Below, one piece after another: positions 1 to 7,805 of a stretch of 64,000 nucleotides of DNA. The DNA lies in assembly GCF_001428005.1 (NCBI RefSeq), contig NZ_LMSB01000034.1, positions 333,779 through 397,778 of the forward strand, in the 5' to 3' direction. The position numbers and the translations under genes were made by a program. Source of the stretch: Arthrobacter sp. Soil736. GTDB lineage: Bacteria > Actinomycetota > Actinomycetes > Actinomycetales > Micrococcaceae. Each line of letters starts with the position of its first letter. Within the stretch, counting starts at the first letter, position 1. Below the pieces are notes generated by a model that was given only the letters and a program-made list of their open reading frames with translations, was not told where the DNA came from and did not search any database.

Positions 1-2
1 TC

Positions 3-236
3 TGGCTTTACCGTGGCAACGGCTTCGGATCGTTCCTCGGCAGGGTCCAGATCGGATCCGGCTGGAACGGCCTGAGCATTGCCGGCACGGGCGACTTCAA
101 CGGCGACCGCCGGGCTGACCTGACGGCCCGCGACGCCGCCGGAAACCTCATTCTCTACCGTGGCAACGGAGCGACCGGCTTCCTCGGCAAGACCCAGATC
201 GGCACGGGCTGGAACACCATGAACGCCATCATGTAG
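3..236 (+). CDS. C-terminal end of an FG-GAP/VCBS-repeat secreted protein (partial)
   Basis: The open frame enters from the left window edge and ends at TAG 234-236, giving 77 visible residues. They hold two repeats of about 45 residues with the pattern LYRGNG-GxFLG-xQIGxGWN, followed by GDFNGDRxADLxARDAAGNL, the Ca-binding FG-GAP/VCBS blade. Such tails are common at the C terminus of actinobacterial secreted hydrolases (amidases, esterases, lysozyme-like enzymes), where they probably bind cell wall or carbohydrate. The catalytic part is outside the window, so the activity cannot be named. A long hairpin follows the stop. Confidence 0.8.
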   Translation, partial: WLYRGNGFGSFLGRVQIGSGWNGLSIAGTGDFNGDRRADLTARDAAGNLILYRGNGATGFLGKTQIGTGWNTMNAIM

Positions 237-254
237 TCCCGATCCTCTGAGTTC

Positions 255-303
255 CGACGCAGCACCGCCCGCGTACAGCCAGTACGCGGGCGGTGCTGCG
301 TCG
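255..303. terminator. Long perfect hairpin, probable bidirectional terminator
   Basis: A 21-bp perfect stem (255-275 pairing with 283-303) closes a 7-nt loop. It starts 18 bp after the stop of the VCBS-repeat gene and lies 53 bp from the stop of the convergent O-methyltransferase gene, so it can serve both. No U-tract follows, as is usual for actinobacterial terminators. Confidence 0.7.
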
Positions 304-355
304 TGGCGGGGCTGCCGGCGTCCGCCGGTCGTAGTCCGGCCGGCCGCGGGTGCCG

Positions 356-1033
356 CTAGCGGACCACGGCCAGCGCGAAGCCGTCCCACCCCTTGGAGCC
401 CACCGTCTGGATAACCGTGGCGTCGAGCCTGGCGTCCTCCCCCATCAGCTTCAGCGCGCTGAGGATTCCCGGGGCGTTGACCTCGTCCATGGAGGGATCA
501 AGCACCGCCCCCTCCCACACCACGTTGTCCATGACAATGCTGGTTCCGGGCCGGCCAAGCCGCACAGCCCAGTCCAGGTACTTCGGGTTGTTCTCCTTGT
601 CCGCGTCGATGAAGACAAAGTCGAACGGTGCGGCTCCTTCGGCCTCCAGCGCCGCGAGCGTGTCCAGCGCCGCGCCTATCCGGATGTCCACTTTGTGACC
701 CAGCCCGGCAGCGTCCACATTCGCGCGGGCTACGTCCGCGTGTTTGGTGAGATATTCGCACGTGACCAGCTGGCCGTCGTCGGGAAGTCCCTGGGCCATC
801 CAGATGGTGCTGAAACCGGCCAGGGTGCCGATCTCCAGAACCCGGCGCGCGCCGGACGACCGGACCAGGAGCTTCAGCAGTTTTCCCGCGTTGGGGGTCA
901 CCTCGATGGGCGGCATGCCGGCGTCGACGGCGGACTGCACCGCGCGCTGAAGCGCACCGTCCGGATGGACGACGACGTCGGACAGGAACTCTTCTACGGC
1001 CACCCACTCGGGCCGCGGCTCGTGCTCAAACAT
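356..1033 (-). CDS. SAM-dependent O-methyltransferase, family 3
   Basis: The 225-residue length and motifs fit the cation-dependent caffeoyl-CoA/catechol-type O-methyltransferases. SAM-binding motif I is VLEIGTLAGF at about residues 65-74. The FIDADKENNPKY motif at 141-152 and MDN at 168-170 supply the metal-binding acidic residues and Asn. These enzymes methylate a hydroxyl, often a catechol, using S-adenosylmethionine in the cytoplasm. The substrate cannot be told from sequence. The start is ATG with only a weak upstream purine stretch. The gene stands alone, convergent with the gene to its left. Confidence 0.85.
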   Translation of the reverse strand: MFEHEPRPEWVAVEEFLSDVVVHPDGALQRAVQSAVDAGMPPIEVTPNAGKLLKLLVRSSGARRVLEIGTLAGFSTIWMAQGLPDDGQLVTCEYLTKHADVARANVDAAGLGHKVDIRIGAALDTLAALEAEGAAPFDFVFIDADKENNPKYLDWAVRLGRPGTSIVMDNVVWEGAVLDPSMDEVNAPGILSALKLMGEDARLDATVIQTVGSKGWDGFALAVVR

Positions 1034-1106
1034 GGCCCCAGTCTCGCAGCAACGGCACTTGGGGGCTAGGGCGTCCGGCGGACCGCCGAACCCGCGGCCG
1101 GAGCGG

Positions 1107-1445
1107 TCAGGAACCCTCAGCTATGGCGCTTTCCAAGCGATCGACCTTTGCGGTGAGCTCACCCGAGAAGCCAGGCCGGATATCCGCCTTGATCACCAGG
1201 GACACCCTGCTGCCGAACTTCCCCACCGCCTCGGTGGCGCGTTTGACCACCGCGAACACCTCGTCCCATTCTCCCTCGATGGTGGTGAACATGGAATCGG
1301 TCTTGTTGGGCAGCCCGGACTCCCGGACGATCCTGACGGCGGCGGCTACTGCGTCGTGCACGGACGCGTCCGCTGCGCCGCCGGCCCCGGCGTAGGCCGG
1401 ATCGGCAGGAATTCCGGACGGGGCGACTGAAAATGCAAGCAACAT
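1107..1445 (-). CDS. Thiamine-binding (MTH1187/YqgV, DUF77) family protein
   Basis: This 112-residue protein has the ferredoxin-like alpha/beta pattern of the MTH1187 family. Recognisable parts are an N-terminal LLAFSVAP strand, VHDAVAAAVRIVRESGLP, TDSMFTTIEGEWDEV, and a C-terminal VSLVIKADIRPG strand. Family members bind thiamine or a similar small ligand as tetramers, and their physiological role is poorly known. The start is ATG at 1445. It may share a transcript with the O-methyltransferase, 73 bp downstream on the same strand. The TetR gene to the right is divergent. Confidence 0.75.
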   Translation of the reverse strand: MLLAFSVAPSGIPADPAYAGAGGAADASVHDAVAAAVRIVRESGLPNKTDSMFTTIEGEWDEVFAVVKRATEAVGKFGSRVSLVIKADIRPGFSGELTAKVDRLESAIAEGS

Positions 1446-1556
1446 GGGTCCAGTCTGACACGGTTCACAAGACTCCCAAGGGCGTGTGCTGCGTCATATT
1501 TGGCGCTACCAATGGGTAACGAAGTCCGGGAGACACAGCGTTGCTAACCTTTATTC

Positions 1557-2177
1557 ATGAACCTCGCAGTAGAGCGCAAACCACTCCGTGCCGACGCTGC
1601 CCGCAACGTGGACAAGATCATCAATGCGGCCCGCGAGTGCTTCCGCGAACACGGCCCGGACGTTCCGCTGCAGACCATCGCCGCCACGGCCGGAGTGGGA
1701 CCGGCAACGCTCTTCCGCAATTTTTCGGACAAGGAACAACTGGTCCTGGCGGCGCTGAACCGCCAGCTCCGGCTCCACGTCGACCCCGTCATTGATGTTG
1801 CGCTGGCGGGCCCGGACGCAGCCGAAGGCCTCTTCCACGTCATCGACGCCGTCATGACCGCCGCGAGCGAGAACGCCAACCTGTTGGGCGCCGTCGCCGG
1901 GCGGCGGGACCTGCTGACTGGCATCACCGGCAGCCTGATCGAATCCGTAGGCGTGCTCCTTGGCCGGGGACAGGGCCAGGGCACGCTCCGCATCGACATC
2001 TCACTGACGGACATGGTGAGGCTGCTGGCCATGCTGATCGGCGTGGTTGACACCATGGAACCGGGCTCCGACGCCTGGCGCCGCCCAGCGGCGCTCATCG
2101 AAGACGCTATCCGCTCGGTACGGCCCGGCCGGCCGCTTCCGCCGCAGGTGCCGCTCCCTGGCACCCAGTTCGAGTAG
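1557..2177 (+). CDS. TetR/AcrR family transcriptional regulator
   Basis: A 206-residue one-component repressor type. The N-terminal HTH is clear: RNVDKIINAARECF, then LQTIAATAGVGPATLFRNFSDKEQL at roughly residues 17-62. The C-terminal part is helical and ligand-binding, with a hydrophobic segment around MVRLLAMLIGVVDTM. The divergent neighbour is the thiamine-binding-type protein 111 bp away, and no efflux pump is adjacent, so the regulated target is unknown. The start ATG lies close after an AT-rich stretch (1540-1556). Confidence 0.88.
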   Translation: MNLAVERKPLRADAARNVDKIINAARECFREHGPDVPLQTIAATAGVGPATLFRNFSDKEQLVLAALNRQLRLHVDPVIDVALAGPDAAEGLFHVIDAVMTAASENANLLGAVAGRRDLLTGITGSLIESVGVLLGRGQGQGTLRIDISLTDMVRLLAMLIGVVDTMEPGSDAWRRPAALIEDAIRSVRPGRPLPPQVPLPGTQFE

Positions 2178-2353
2178 ACGGCATTTCCAGCAGGCTGCGG
2201 CTCTTCGCCGGCAAGCCCCGTCCCGTCCCAGCTCCATCCCGTCCCAGCTCCTTCGCCGGGGCCGTATCTATTCCGTCCGACCGGCTTGCACAGTAAGCTA
2301 GGCGCACCAGTGGTTAGGCAGCCAGCCTCGGGATTTCCATAACGGAGCAAACA

Positions 2354-2401
2354 ATGTCATCCTCCACCCGTGAACATTTCACACCGGCTGCGTCATCATG
2401 A
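2354..2401 (+). CDS. 15-residue leader peptide coupled to the next gene
   Basis: A short frame ATG...TGA encodes MSSSTREHFTPAASS. It has its own GGAG ribosome site (2344-2347, 6 nt before the ATG). Its stop overlaps the ATG of the following 83-residue gene as ATGA at 2398-2401, while that gene has no Shine-Dalgarno of its own. This arrangement suggests translational coupling. It could also be chance, since the peptide matches no attenuation pattern (no run of one amino acid). Confidence 0.4.
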   Translation: MSSSTREHFTPAASS

Positions 2402-2649
2402 ACCGCTCTCAGCTCGCACATTTCCTGAAGCTTTCCGCGGACCCCGAAGCCACGCTGACGGCGGCCTCCACCGATGAGCTCGGAATCATCGTGGACGCGC
2501 TCTACCGCAACCTGGACACGCCCAAACCGGTTTTCGGGGCCCAGGACTGGTACGACCTCGCCACCGAAGAACTGGCCCGGCGCACGTCGCCCGGTTCTCC
2601 GGAGTTGTACAGGGCAGCCTCTTCTCCGGACGCCTACGGAGCAGCGTAG
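2398..2649 (+). CDS. Small conserved protein with DALYRxLDTPxPxFGAxxWY signature (copy 1)
   Basis: An 83-residue protein of unknown function. Residues around 30-62 read as a helix with DALYRNLDTPKPVFGAQDWY followed by a second helix ending EELARR. The same signature appears in the protein at 41034-41306 (DALYRHLDTPSPTFGAHSWY), so the two are paralogues. No signal peptide or membrane segment is seen. The start ATG overlaps the stop of a tiny upstream frame and lacks its own ribosome site. An AGTAAGC stretch at 2292-2298 lies upstream. Confidence 0.65.
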   Translation: MNRSQLAHFLKLSADPEATLTAASTDELGIIVDALYRNLDTPKPVFGAQDWYDLATEELARRTSPGSPELYRAASSPDAYGAA

Positions 2650-2709
2650 TCCAACACGCGCAGTCCAGCCCAGGGCATCCCGTCCCTTGACGGGGTGCCG
2701 CCTGGGTTC

Positions 2710-3009
2710 CTAGGAATCCTTCGCCGTGGACTCGGGCGCCGGGGATTCCGTCGTCGCGGATTGAGGGCCCGCGTCCTTTGCGGGCGCGTGTCCCTTCCCG
2801 TGAGCGTGATGCTCCGCTTCGTGGGCATGCTCCTTCGCCTCGAGCAGATGCTGCTGCAGCTTCTCCTCCGCTTCCCGGCGCCGGCGGGACGTGTCGCGGA
2901 GCTCCCGTGTGGATTGGGAGCCGCTTACCTCGATGTACGGGGCGCCCGTCCTCTCATGCGCGTCCTTGTGGGACTCCGGCTCACCCGGGGCTGATGATTT
3001 TTCGTTCAT
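2710..3009 (-). CDS. Hydrophilic, His/Ala/Glu-rich small protein
   Basis: The 99-residue product is highly charged and probably largely disordered or coiled-coil. A central helix rich in Arg, Glu and Gln (about residues 36-57) is followed by a His-rich stretch EAKEHAHEAEHHAHGKGH and an Ala/Pro/Ser tail. It has no recognisable domain. The start ATG at 3009 follows GAGAGGAC, a fair ribosome site. The histidine cluster could bind metal, but that is only composition. Neighbouring genes give no clue. Confidence 0.5.
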   Translation of the reverse strand: MNEKSSAPGEPESHKDAHERTGAPYIEVSGSQSTRELRDTSRRRREAEEKLQQHLLEAKEHAHEAEHHAHGKGHAPAKDAGPQSATTESPAPESTAKDS

Positions 3010-3121
3010 GGTCAGTTCGTCCTCTCTGAAGCCAACAAAACCCTGCGCCGCTCCACCAACTGCGTCGCTCCACCATCTACTCAGTCACACCCGGCCTGAC
3101 ACGTCAATGCCGGCCCCCGGG

Positions 3122-3799
3122 TCAAACGCCGCCCGGGAAGGCCTCCGGCCGTGTGGTGTGAGTGCGCAATGCGGAGCTGACGCACTCACTCATGGCCTGG
3201 AGCGCAATCAGCTGCGCTTCCCGGACCTGGGGCGTGAGAGCGTTAATGCAGATGGCCTCATCTGCCGCCTGCGCCAGCGGATTGGGCGCCCGGCCCGTCA
3301 CTGCCCACACAATGGCATCCGCCGCCTTGGCCGCCGCCGTCGCCTCCAGCAAGGCGTGGCGGTGCCCGCTGGCCGACACGACCATCAAAACGTCGTCGGC
3401 GCGAATATGGGCCGCTACCAGGGTGGCCGCCTCTTCCGCATTGCCCTGCGCAATTTCGATGACGCTCGCCGTTCCCGCTCCGGCCGCCGGCGGGGCTCCC
3501 CGGAGGGCGATGACGGAGAAGGGCCGGCGCTCACCGGAGTGGCGCCCCAGCAGTTCGGCGGTAAACTGCTGCACCTCAGCCGCCGAACCGGCGCTGCCGG
3601 CGGTCACCAGCCGGTTCCCGGCGAGGAGCCGCCGGGCCAGTTCCTCCCCCCACCCCGCCAGGCGCGAGGATTCATTCCGGAGCGAGGCGACGGCGGGACC
3701 CACCTGACGCAGGTGCTCCAGAACGATGTCCACCGGCGCTTTCTCGGCGAACGGGGCCTCGGCGACGCGCGTGCGCGACAACCGGCTGACGGCTTTCAT
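3122..3799 (-). CDS. SIS-domain protein, GmhA-like sugar phosphate isomerase family
   Basis: This 225-residue protein has the SIS fold pattern. An N-terminal helical part precedes RLVTAGSAGSAAEVQQFTAEL (about 62-82), the phosphosugar-binding loop with Ser, and then DVLMVVSASGHRHALLEAT (about 135-153), the second Ser-rich turn. This resembles the sedoheptulose-7-phosphate isomerase GmhA and DiaA group. No heptose pathway genes are nearby, so the substrate is uncertain. A GAGGAG ribosome site precedes ATG 3799. In the same direction, a small gene lies about 100 bp upstream. Confidence 0.72.
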   Translation of the reverse strand: MKAVSRLSRTRVAEAPFAEKAPVDIVLEHLRQVGPAVASLRNESSRLAGWGEELARRLLAGNRLVTAGSAGSAAEVQQFTAELLGRHSGERRPFSVIALRGAPPAAGAGTASVIEIAQGNAEEAATLVAAHIRADDVLMVVSASGHRHALLEATAAAKAADAIVWAVTGRAPNPLAQAADEAICINALTPQVREAQLIALQAMSECVSSALRTHTTRPEAFPGGV

Positions 3800-3874
3800 T
3801 TTTCCAACTCCTCTTCACTTTGAGCAGTTGCTGCGCATCCCTTGGCTCACTCTGCGCGTAACTGCACACCGGTT

Positions 3875-3902
3875 GGCGCGCCCCTTCGTTGCGGGGCGCG
3901 CC
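3875..3902. terminator. Hairpin terminator after the 81-residue gene
   Basis: Perfect 10-bp stem GGCGCGCCCC/GGGGCGCGCC (3875-3884 with 3893-3902) and an 8-nt loop. It lies 5 bp past the stop of the minus-strand gene at 3908. Confidence 0.6.
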
Positions 3903-3907
3903 AGGCC

Positions 3908-4153
3908 TCAGTCGTCGTTGGCGGCGGCCGCGGCACGTGCCAGGAGCTCACGGTTAACCGCCGCCAGGGCCGCCAGCCTTGCGGGGTTTCCGGACAGCTC
4001 AAGCTCGCGCCCGAGACCACGGCAGAGGGCGGCCAGTTCGGCTTCGGGAACGTCGGCAAGTGACCTGAAGTGGGTGAAGAAACGTTTCTCGGGTAAGCCC
4101 GCGACGGCATGCCTGCGGATGCCAGAAGCTCCGGGAGGCAGCCGATTGTCCAT
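3908..4153 (-). CDS. Small helical protein of unknown function
   Basis: An 81-residue product, unrecognised. The C-terminal half is helical and Ala/Leu-rich: DVPEAELAALCRGLGRELEL, then an ARLAALAAVNRELLARAAA helix. The helix-turn-helix spacing recalls the second half of the DALYR family seen at 2398 and 41034, but the signature residues are absent, so homology is not claimed. The start ATG 4153 has a weak ribosome site. A hairpin follows the stop. Confidence 0.5.
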   Translation of the reverse strand: MDNRLPPGASGIRRHAVAGLPEKRFFTHFRSLADVPEAELAALCRGLGRELELSGNPARLAALAAVNRELLARAAAAANDD

Positions 4154-4256
4154 GGTTCACCACTTGTACGGTTATGGCGGCTGACTGCTTAGCCTCTTCG
4201 AGCATACAACGCATGTGATGCACGCCACTAGGCAACACGCGCGGCGCCGGGTCCGG

Positions 4257-4568
4257 TCAGTTCCAGCCCGCCAGGCGGAGGAGTGCGGCAGCGCCGGCGC
4301 CTGCCACCACGACCGCCAGGAAGGGCGCCCGGAAGAACAGGGCAACGCCAGCCGCGGCCAGGGCGCCCAGCCGGGCGTCCAGGACCAGCGCCTGGCCCGA
4401 TGCCACGGTGTTGACGATTGTCAACGACGCCAGCAGCCCGATGGTCATGGTGCCCGCCACCCTGGACATCCGGGGGTTGCGCAGCAGGCTGGCCGGCACA
4501 AGGTACCCCATCAGCTTCCAGGCGTAGGCGAACAGGCAGGCAAGCAACAGCCACATCCAGAGGCTCAT
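4257..4568 (-). CDS. azlD: AzlD-family branched-chain amino acid exporter small subunit
   Basis: A 103-residue membrane protein with about four hydrophobic segments starting at LWMWLLLACLFAYAWKLMGY. It has the size and position of AzlD, the small partner of AzlC. The pair exports branched-chain amino acids and azaleucine in Bacillus (BrnFE in corynebacteria, where it exports Leu, Ile, Val and Met). Its ATG overlaps the azlC stop by 4 bp, so translation is coupled. A conserved Pro-Arg near residues 26-32 (VPASLLRNP) fits the family. Confidence 0.8.
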   Translation of the reverse strand: MSLWMWLLLACLFAYAWKLMGYLVPASLLRNPRMSRVAGTMTIGLLASLTIVNTVASGQALVLDARLGALAAAGVALFFRAPFLAVVVAGAGAAALLRLAGWN

Positions 4569-5341
4569 GCGGCGCCGCCCGGGAGGGTTCCAGAGCCCGG
4601 GCGCGGCCGGTGATGGTGCTCGGTGTAGGGATCGATGTCCGGTTCCAGCCCTTCATCGCGGCGGCCGTGGCTGAACCAGCCGAAGGCCGCCGCCACCACT
4701 GCCGCGATCAGAATGGGCACCCCCGCGGGAACGAACGGCACGGCCAGCACGGTGGCGAGGGCGCACACGACGGCGATGGCCACAGGTTCACGGCCCTTTA
4801 GCCGCGGCCAGAGCAGGCCAAGGAACGCCGCGACAGCCGCGCCGTCGAGACCCCATTGTTTGGGGTCGCCGAGCGCACCGCCGGCCAGCGCCCCGACAGC
4901 CGTGAAGACGTTCCAGAGCACAAAGATCCCTATTCCGGCGGTCCAGAAGCCGCGCTGTTGCTCGGTGGGGTCCGTCTGGCCGGTGCTCGTGGCCGTGGAC
5001 TCGTCGATGGTCAGCTGTGCGGCAGCGTACCGGCGCCACCCCTTGGGCTGGAGCAGCACGTTGAGCTGCATGCCGTAAATGCCGTTGCGCATCCCCAGCA
5101 GCGTGGCGGCACCCATCGCGGCGAGGCCGGAACCCCCGCCGGCAACCACGCCGATGAACGCGAACTGGGAGCCGCCGCTGAACAGCAGCAGGCTCAAGGC
5201 CATGGTCTGCCAGAAATCGAGTCCGGACGTCACGGAAAGGGCGCCGAATGAGACACCGTACAGCCCGGTGGCGATGCTGATGGACAGGCCTACGCGCACC
5301 GCCGGGGACTGCAGGAGCCGTGAAGGCCAGGTGATGGGCAT
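4565..5341 (-). CDS. azlC: AzlC-family branched-chain amino acid exporter large subunit
   Basis: The frame is open upstream, but homology begins at MPITWPSRLLQSPAVRVGLS, so I take ATG 5341 (258 residues). Features of AzlC are the GLYGVSFGALSVTSGLDFWQTM and LLFSGGSQFAFIGVVAGGG segments and GMRNGIYGM, with about seven membrane spans. The last 40 residues form a charged tail with EHHHRP. It forms the exporter with the overlapping azlD. The glycerophosphodiesterase gene ends 40 bp upstream, so the three may be cotranscribed. Confidence 0.82.
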   Translation of the reverse strand: MPITWPSRLLQSPAVRVGLSISIATGLYGVSFGALSVTSGLDFWQTMALSLLLFSGGSQFAFIGVVAGGGSGLAAMGAATLLGMRNGIYGMQLNVLLQPKGWRRYAAAQLTIDESTATSTGQTDPTEQQRGFWTAGIGIFVLWNVFTAVGALAGGALGDPKQWGLDGAAVAAFLGLLWPRLKGREPVAIAVVCALATVLAVPFVPAGVPILIAAVVAAAFGWFSHGRRDEGLEPDIDPYTEHHHRPRPGSGTLPGGAA

Positions 5342-5381
5342 GGCACCACTCAACCACAGCGGCGGGAAGGGAGCTAAGCGG

Positions 5382-6257
5382 CTAGAGCTGGGCCAGCACC
5401 TGGGCTGGTTTGTTGGTGGTGATCTCGTGAATGCCGAGCCCCTGGCACAGGGCCACGTCGTTCTCGGCGTCCACCGTCCACACACGGAACCTGCGGCCCG
5501 AGGCGAGCCAGCGCTGAACGGTGCGGGCATGCTGGCGCACGTAGTCGATCCCTGGTCCGGCCATGCCCACCTCGCAGTCGTTGAGGATCCGCTCACCCTC
5601 CAGCTGGGCGGCCTTCATCATGTTGGCCACGGCCCCGCCCGTGAACGGCCCAAGGCCCAGCTCTTCCCGGACTTCGGCGACGTTGATGTCATCCAGCAGC
5701 TGGCAGATGAACTCCCCGGGTACGGTCTTGCGAAGATGCCGCACCGAGTCCGGGCTGAAACTCATGAATGTGACCCGGATGTTGTCCAGCCGGGACGTCA
5801 GGGGGTCCCAGCCTTCCCTGCTCAGAACCTCCAGCACCCGGTCCTCCAGCTTCAGCTGGTACGGGCTGGGATGTTTCAGCTCAATGGCCAGCCCGATGTC
5901 CCGCCCGGCGTCCCGGAGAAGGTCGAGCAAGTCAGGCAGCGTCAGGAACTGCTCGGACCGGGCGCCGTACGCTTCGGGAATGTGGACGCCCTTCCACGAC
6001 GAGAAATCCAGCAGCCGCAGCTCGTCGATGGTCCGTTCGGCCACCGGACCGGTGCCGTCGGAAGTGCGGTCGAGGTTGGCGTCGTGCAGGAGAACCACGT
6101 GCTGGTCGCGGGTCAGGTGCACATCACATTCCACGCCGTCGGCTCCGTCGGCCAGGGCCCGGAGATAGGCTGCGCGCGTGTGCTCCGCAAAGTCCGCGCT
6201 GGCACCCCGGTGGGCATAGACCAGGGGACGGGCTGGGGCTGAGTCCTCGATCGTCAT
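5382..6257 (-). CDS. Glycerophosphodiester phosphodiesterase
   Basis: A 291-residue cytoplasmic GDPD enzyme that hydrolyses glycerophosphodiesters to glycerol-3-phosphate and an alcohol. Catalytic motifs are AHRGAS at residues 15-20 (active-site His and Arg), DGVECDVHLTRD at about 39-50 (metal-binding Glu and Asp), and VLLHDANLDRTSDGTG (second catalytic His). GLAIELKHP carries the third metal-binding Glu. No signal peptide is seen, so it probably acts on internal lipid-turnover products. The start ATG 6257 lies 50 bp from the divergent DUF445 gene. Confidence 0.9.
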   Translation of the reverse strand: MTIEDSAPARPLVYAHRGASADFAEHTRAAYLRALADGADGVECDVHLTRDQHVVLLHDANLDRTSDGTGPVAERTIDELRLLDFSSWKGVHIPEAYGARSEQFLTLPDLLDLLRDAGRDIGLAIELKHPSPYQLKLEDRVLEVLSREGWDPLTSRLDNIRVTFMSFSPDSVRHLRKTVPGEFICQLLDDINVAEVREELGLGPFTGGAVANMMKAAQLEGERILNDCEVGMAGPGIDYVRQHARTVQRWLASGRRFRVWTVDAENDVALCQGLGIHEITTNKPAQVLAQL

Positions 6258-6307
6258 GCTGACACGTTAGCGGACAGCCGCTACGGAAGCGGGGCTAGGC
6301 TGGGCAC

Positions 6308-7660
6308 ATGCAGGTGAACTCTGAGCCAACCACCCAGCCCGCAGCGCCTCCCGCGGGACCGCAGGCGCCCTACCGCCCGGCGCAGGTGCGTGCCGCCGTC
6401 GCGCATCGGCAGCTCAGCGCCGGCGACGCCGAAAAGGCGGCCGCCCTCCGGAAAATGAAGCTCCTGGCGCTTTGCCTGCTCATCGCCATGGCCGTGGTGT
6501 TCGTCGTCGCCTTCGCCCTGCAGAAGCAGTACCCCTGGCTGGAATACGTCCGGGCCGCGGCCGAAGGCGGGATGGTGGGCGCCCTGGCCGACTGGTTCGC
6601 GGTGACGGCGCTGTTCAAGTACCCCATGGGCCTGAAAATCCCGCACACCGCCATCATTCCGCGCCGCAAGGACCAGATCGGGGCGTCGCTGGGAGATTTC
6701 GTGGAGACCAACTTCCTCTCGGAGCAGGTGGTCCAGGAGAAGCTGGCCAGCCTGAACATTTCCGGCCGGGCGGGCCAGTGGCTCTCCGGTCCGGGCGGCG
6801 CCCAGCGGGTGGCCAAGGAAGGTGCCGCCGTCATCCGCGGCGCGTTCAAAGTGCTGAACGACGACGACGTCCAGGCAGTGATCGAGGGCATGGTCCGGAA
6901 GCATCTGCTCACGCCGCCGTGGGGGCCGCCGGTGGGCAGGATGGCAGAGCGGATCTTCGCCGAAGGGCACCACCACCAGCTCGTTGACCTGCTGGTGGAC
7001 CGCGCTGCCGACTGGGTGGCTGCCAACCATGAAACCGTCAACCGGCTGGTAACGGACCGCTCGCCGCAGTGGGTTCCCAGCTTCGTGGACGGCCTGGTGG
7101 GAGACAAGGTCTACGTCGAGCTGCTGAAGTTCACGCGCGCGGTCCAGACTGACCCGCAGCACCAGGTCCGGCTGTCCATCGACAAATACCTCACCGACCT
7201 GGCCCAGGACCTGCAGCACGATCCGGCCATGATCGCCCGCGCGGAAAGCATCAAGGCCCAGGTCCTCGGCGACCCGGAGGTCCGCGAACTGGCCTCCCGG
7301 ACCTGGGCCACCATCAAGAACGCGCTGCTCACCGCCGTCGACGATCCGGACAGCGAGCTGACCGTGAAGTTCAAGGCCGCCGTCCGCGACTTCGGCGCCC
7401 GGCTGGTCAACGACGACGAACTGGCCGGCAAGGTCAACGCGTGGATCGGTGATGCCGCGGGCTACCTGGTGCGCACCTACCGTTCCGACATCGCCGGGGT
7501 GATCACCGACACCGTGGCGCGCTGGGATGCCGAGGAGACGTCGCAGAAGATCGAACTCCAGGTGGGCAAGGACCTGCAGTTCATCCGGATCAACGGCACG
7601 GTGGTGGGGTCCCTGGCCGGGCTCGCGATCTTCACGGTTGCGCACCTGACCTTCGGCTGA
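6308..7660 (+). CDS. DUF445 family membrane protein
   Basis: A 450-residue protein matching the DUF445 pattern. A Pro/Ala-rich N terminus precedes one membrane segment (LLALCLLIAMAVVFVVAFAL, about 55-75). GGMVGALADWFAVTALFKYPMG follows with the conserved ADWFAV motif, then long helical regions and a C-terminal membrane segment at about 425-448. It resembles YjiN-type proteins. The function is unknown; it may be an envelope-anchored scaffold. A hairpin overlapping its stop (7651-7675) could end the transcript. Confidence 0.82.
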   Translation: MQVNSEPTTQPAAPPAGPQAPYRPAQVRAAVAHRQLSAGDAEKAAALRKMKLLALCLLIAMAVVFVVAFALQKQYPWLEYVRAAAEGGMVGALADWFAVTALFKYPMGLKIPHTAIIPRRKDQIGASLGDFVETNFLSEQVVQEKLASLNISGRAGQWLSGPGGAQRVAKEGAAVIRGAFKVLNDDDVQAVIEGMVRKHLLTPPWGPPVGRMAERIFAEGHHHQLVDLLVDRAADWVAANHETVNRLVTDRSPQWVPSFVDGLVGDKVYVELLKFTRAVQTDPQHQVRLSIDKYLTDLAQDLQHDPAMIARAESIKAQVLGDPEVRELASRTWATIKNALLTAVDDPDSELTVKFKAAVRDFGARLVNDDELAGKVNAWIGDAAGYLVRTYRSDIAGVITDTVARWDAEETSQKIELQVGKDLQFIRINGTVVGSLAGLAIFTVAHLTFG

Positions 7661-7675
7661 CCCCTCAGCCGGAAG
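7651..7675 (+). terminator. Hairpin overlapping the DUF445 stop codon
   Basis: TTCGGCTGA pairs with TCAGCCGGAA across a CCCC loop with one bulged base. A short weak terminator candidate. Confidence 0.35.
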
Positions 7676-7805
7676 ACCCTTGACAGGCCGGACCGCCGGG
7701 GCCACGTTGGTGTCTACAACGCCACCTGGTCTCCTGCCGGGCCGTCGCGGGCTGGCGCGATCCGGCACCGCGGCGTTGGTTCCGCAGCGTCCGGAATGAG
7801 GTGCC

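Noticed and set aside
1540..1556. Short TACC/GGTA repeat upstream of the TetR gene as an operator
   Set aside because: The arms near 1507-1518 are only 4 bp long.
4565..5596. Longer N-terminal extension of AzlC
   Set aside because: The extra codons read the glycerophosphodiesterase gene out of frame; the family start is at 5341.
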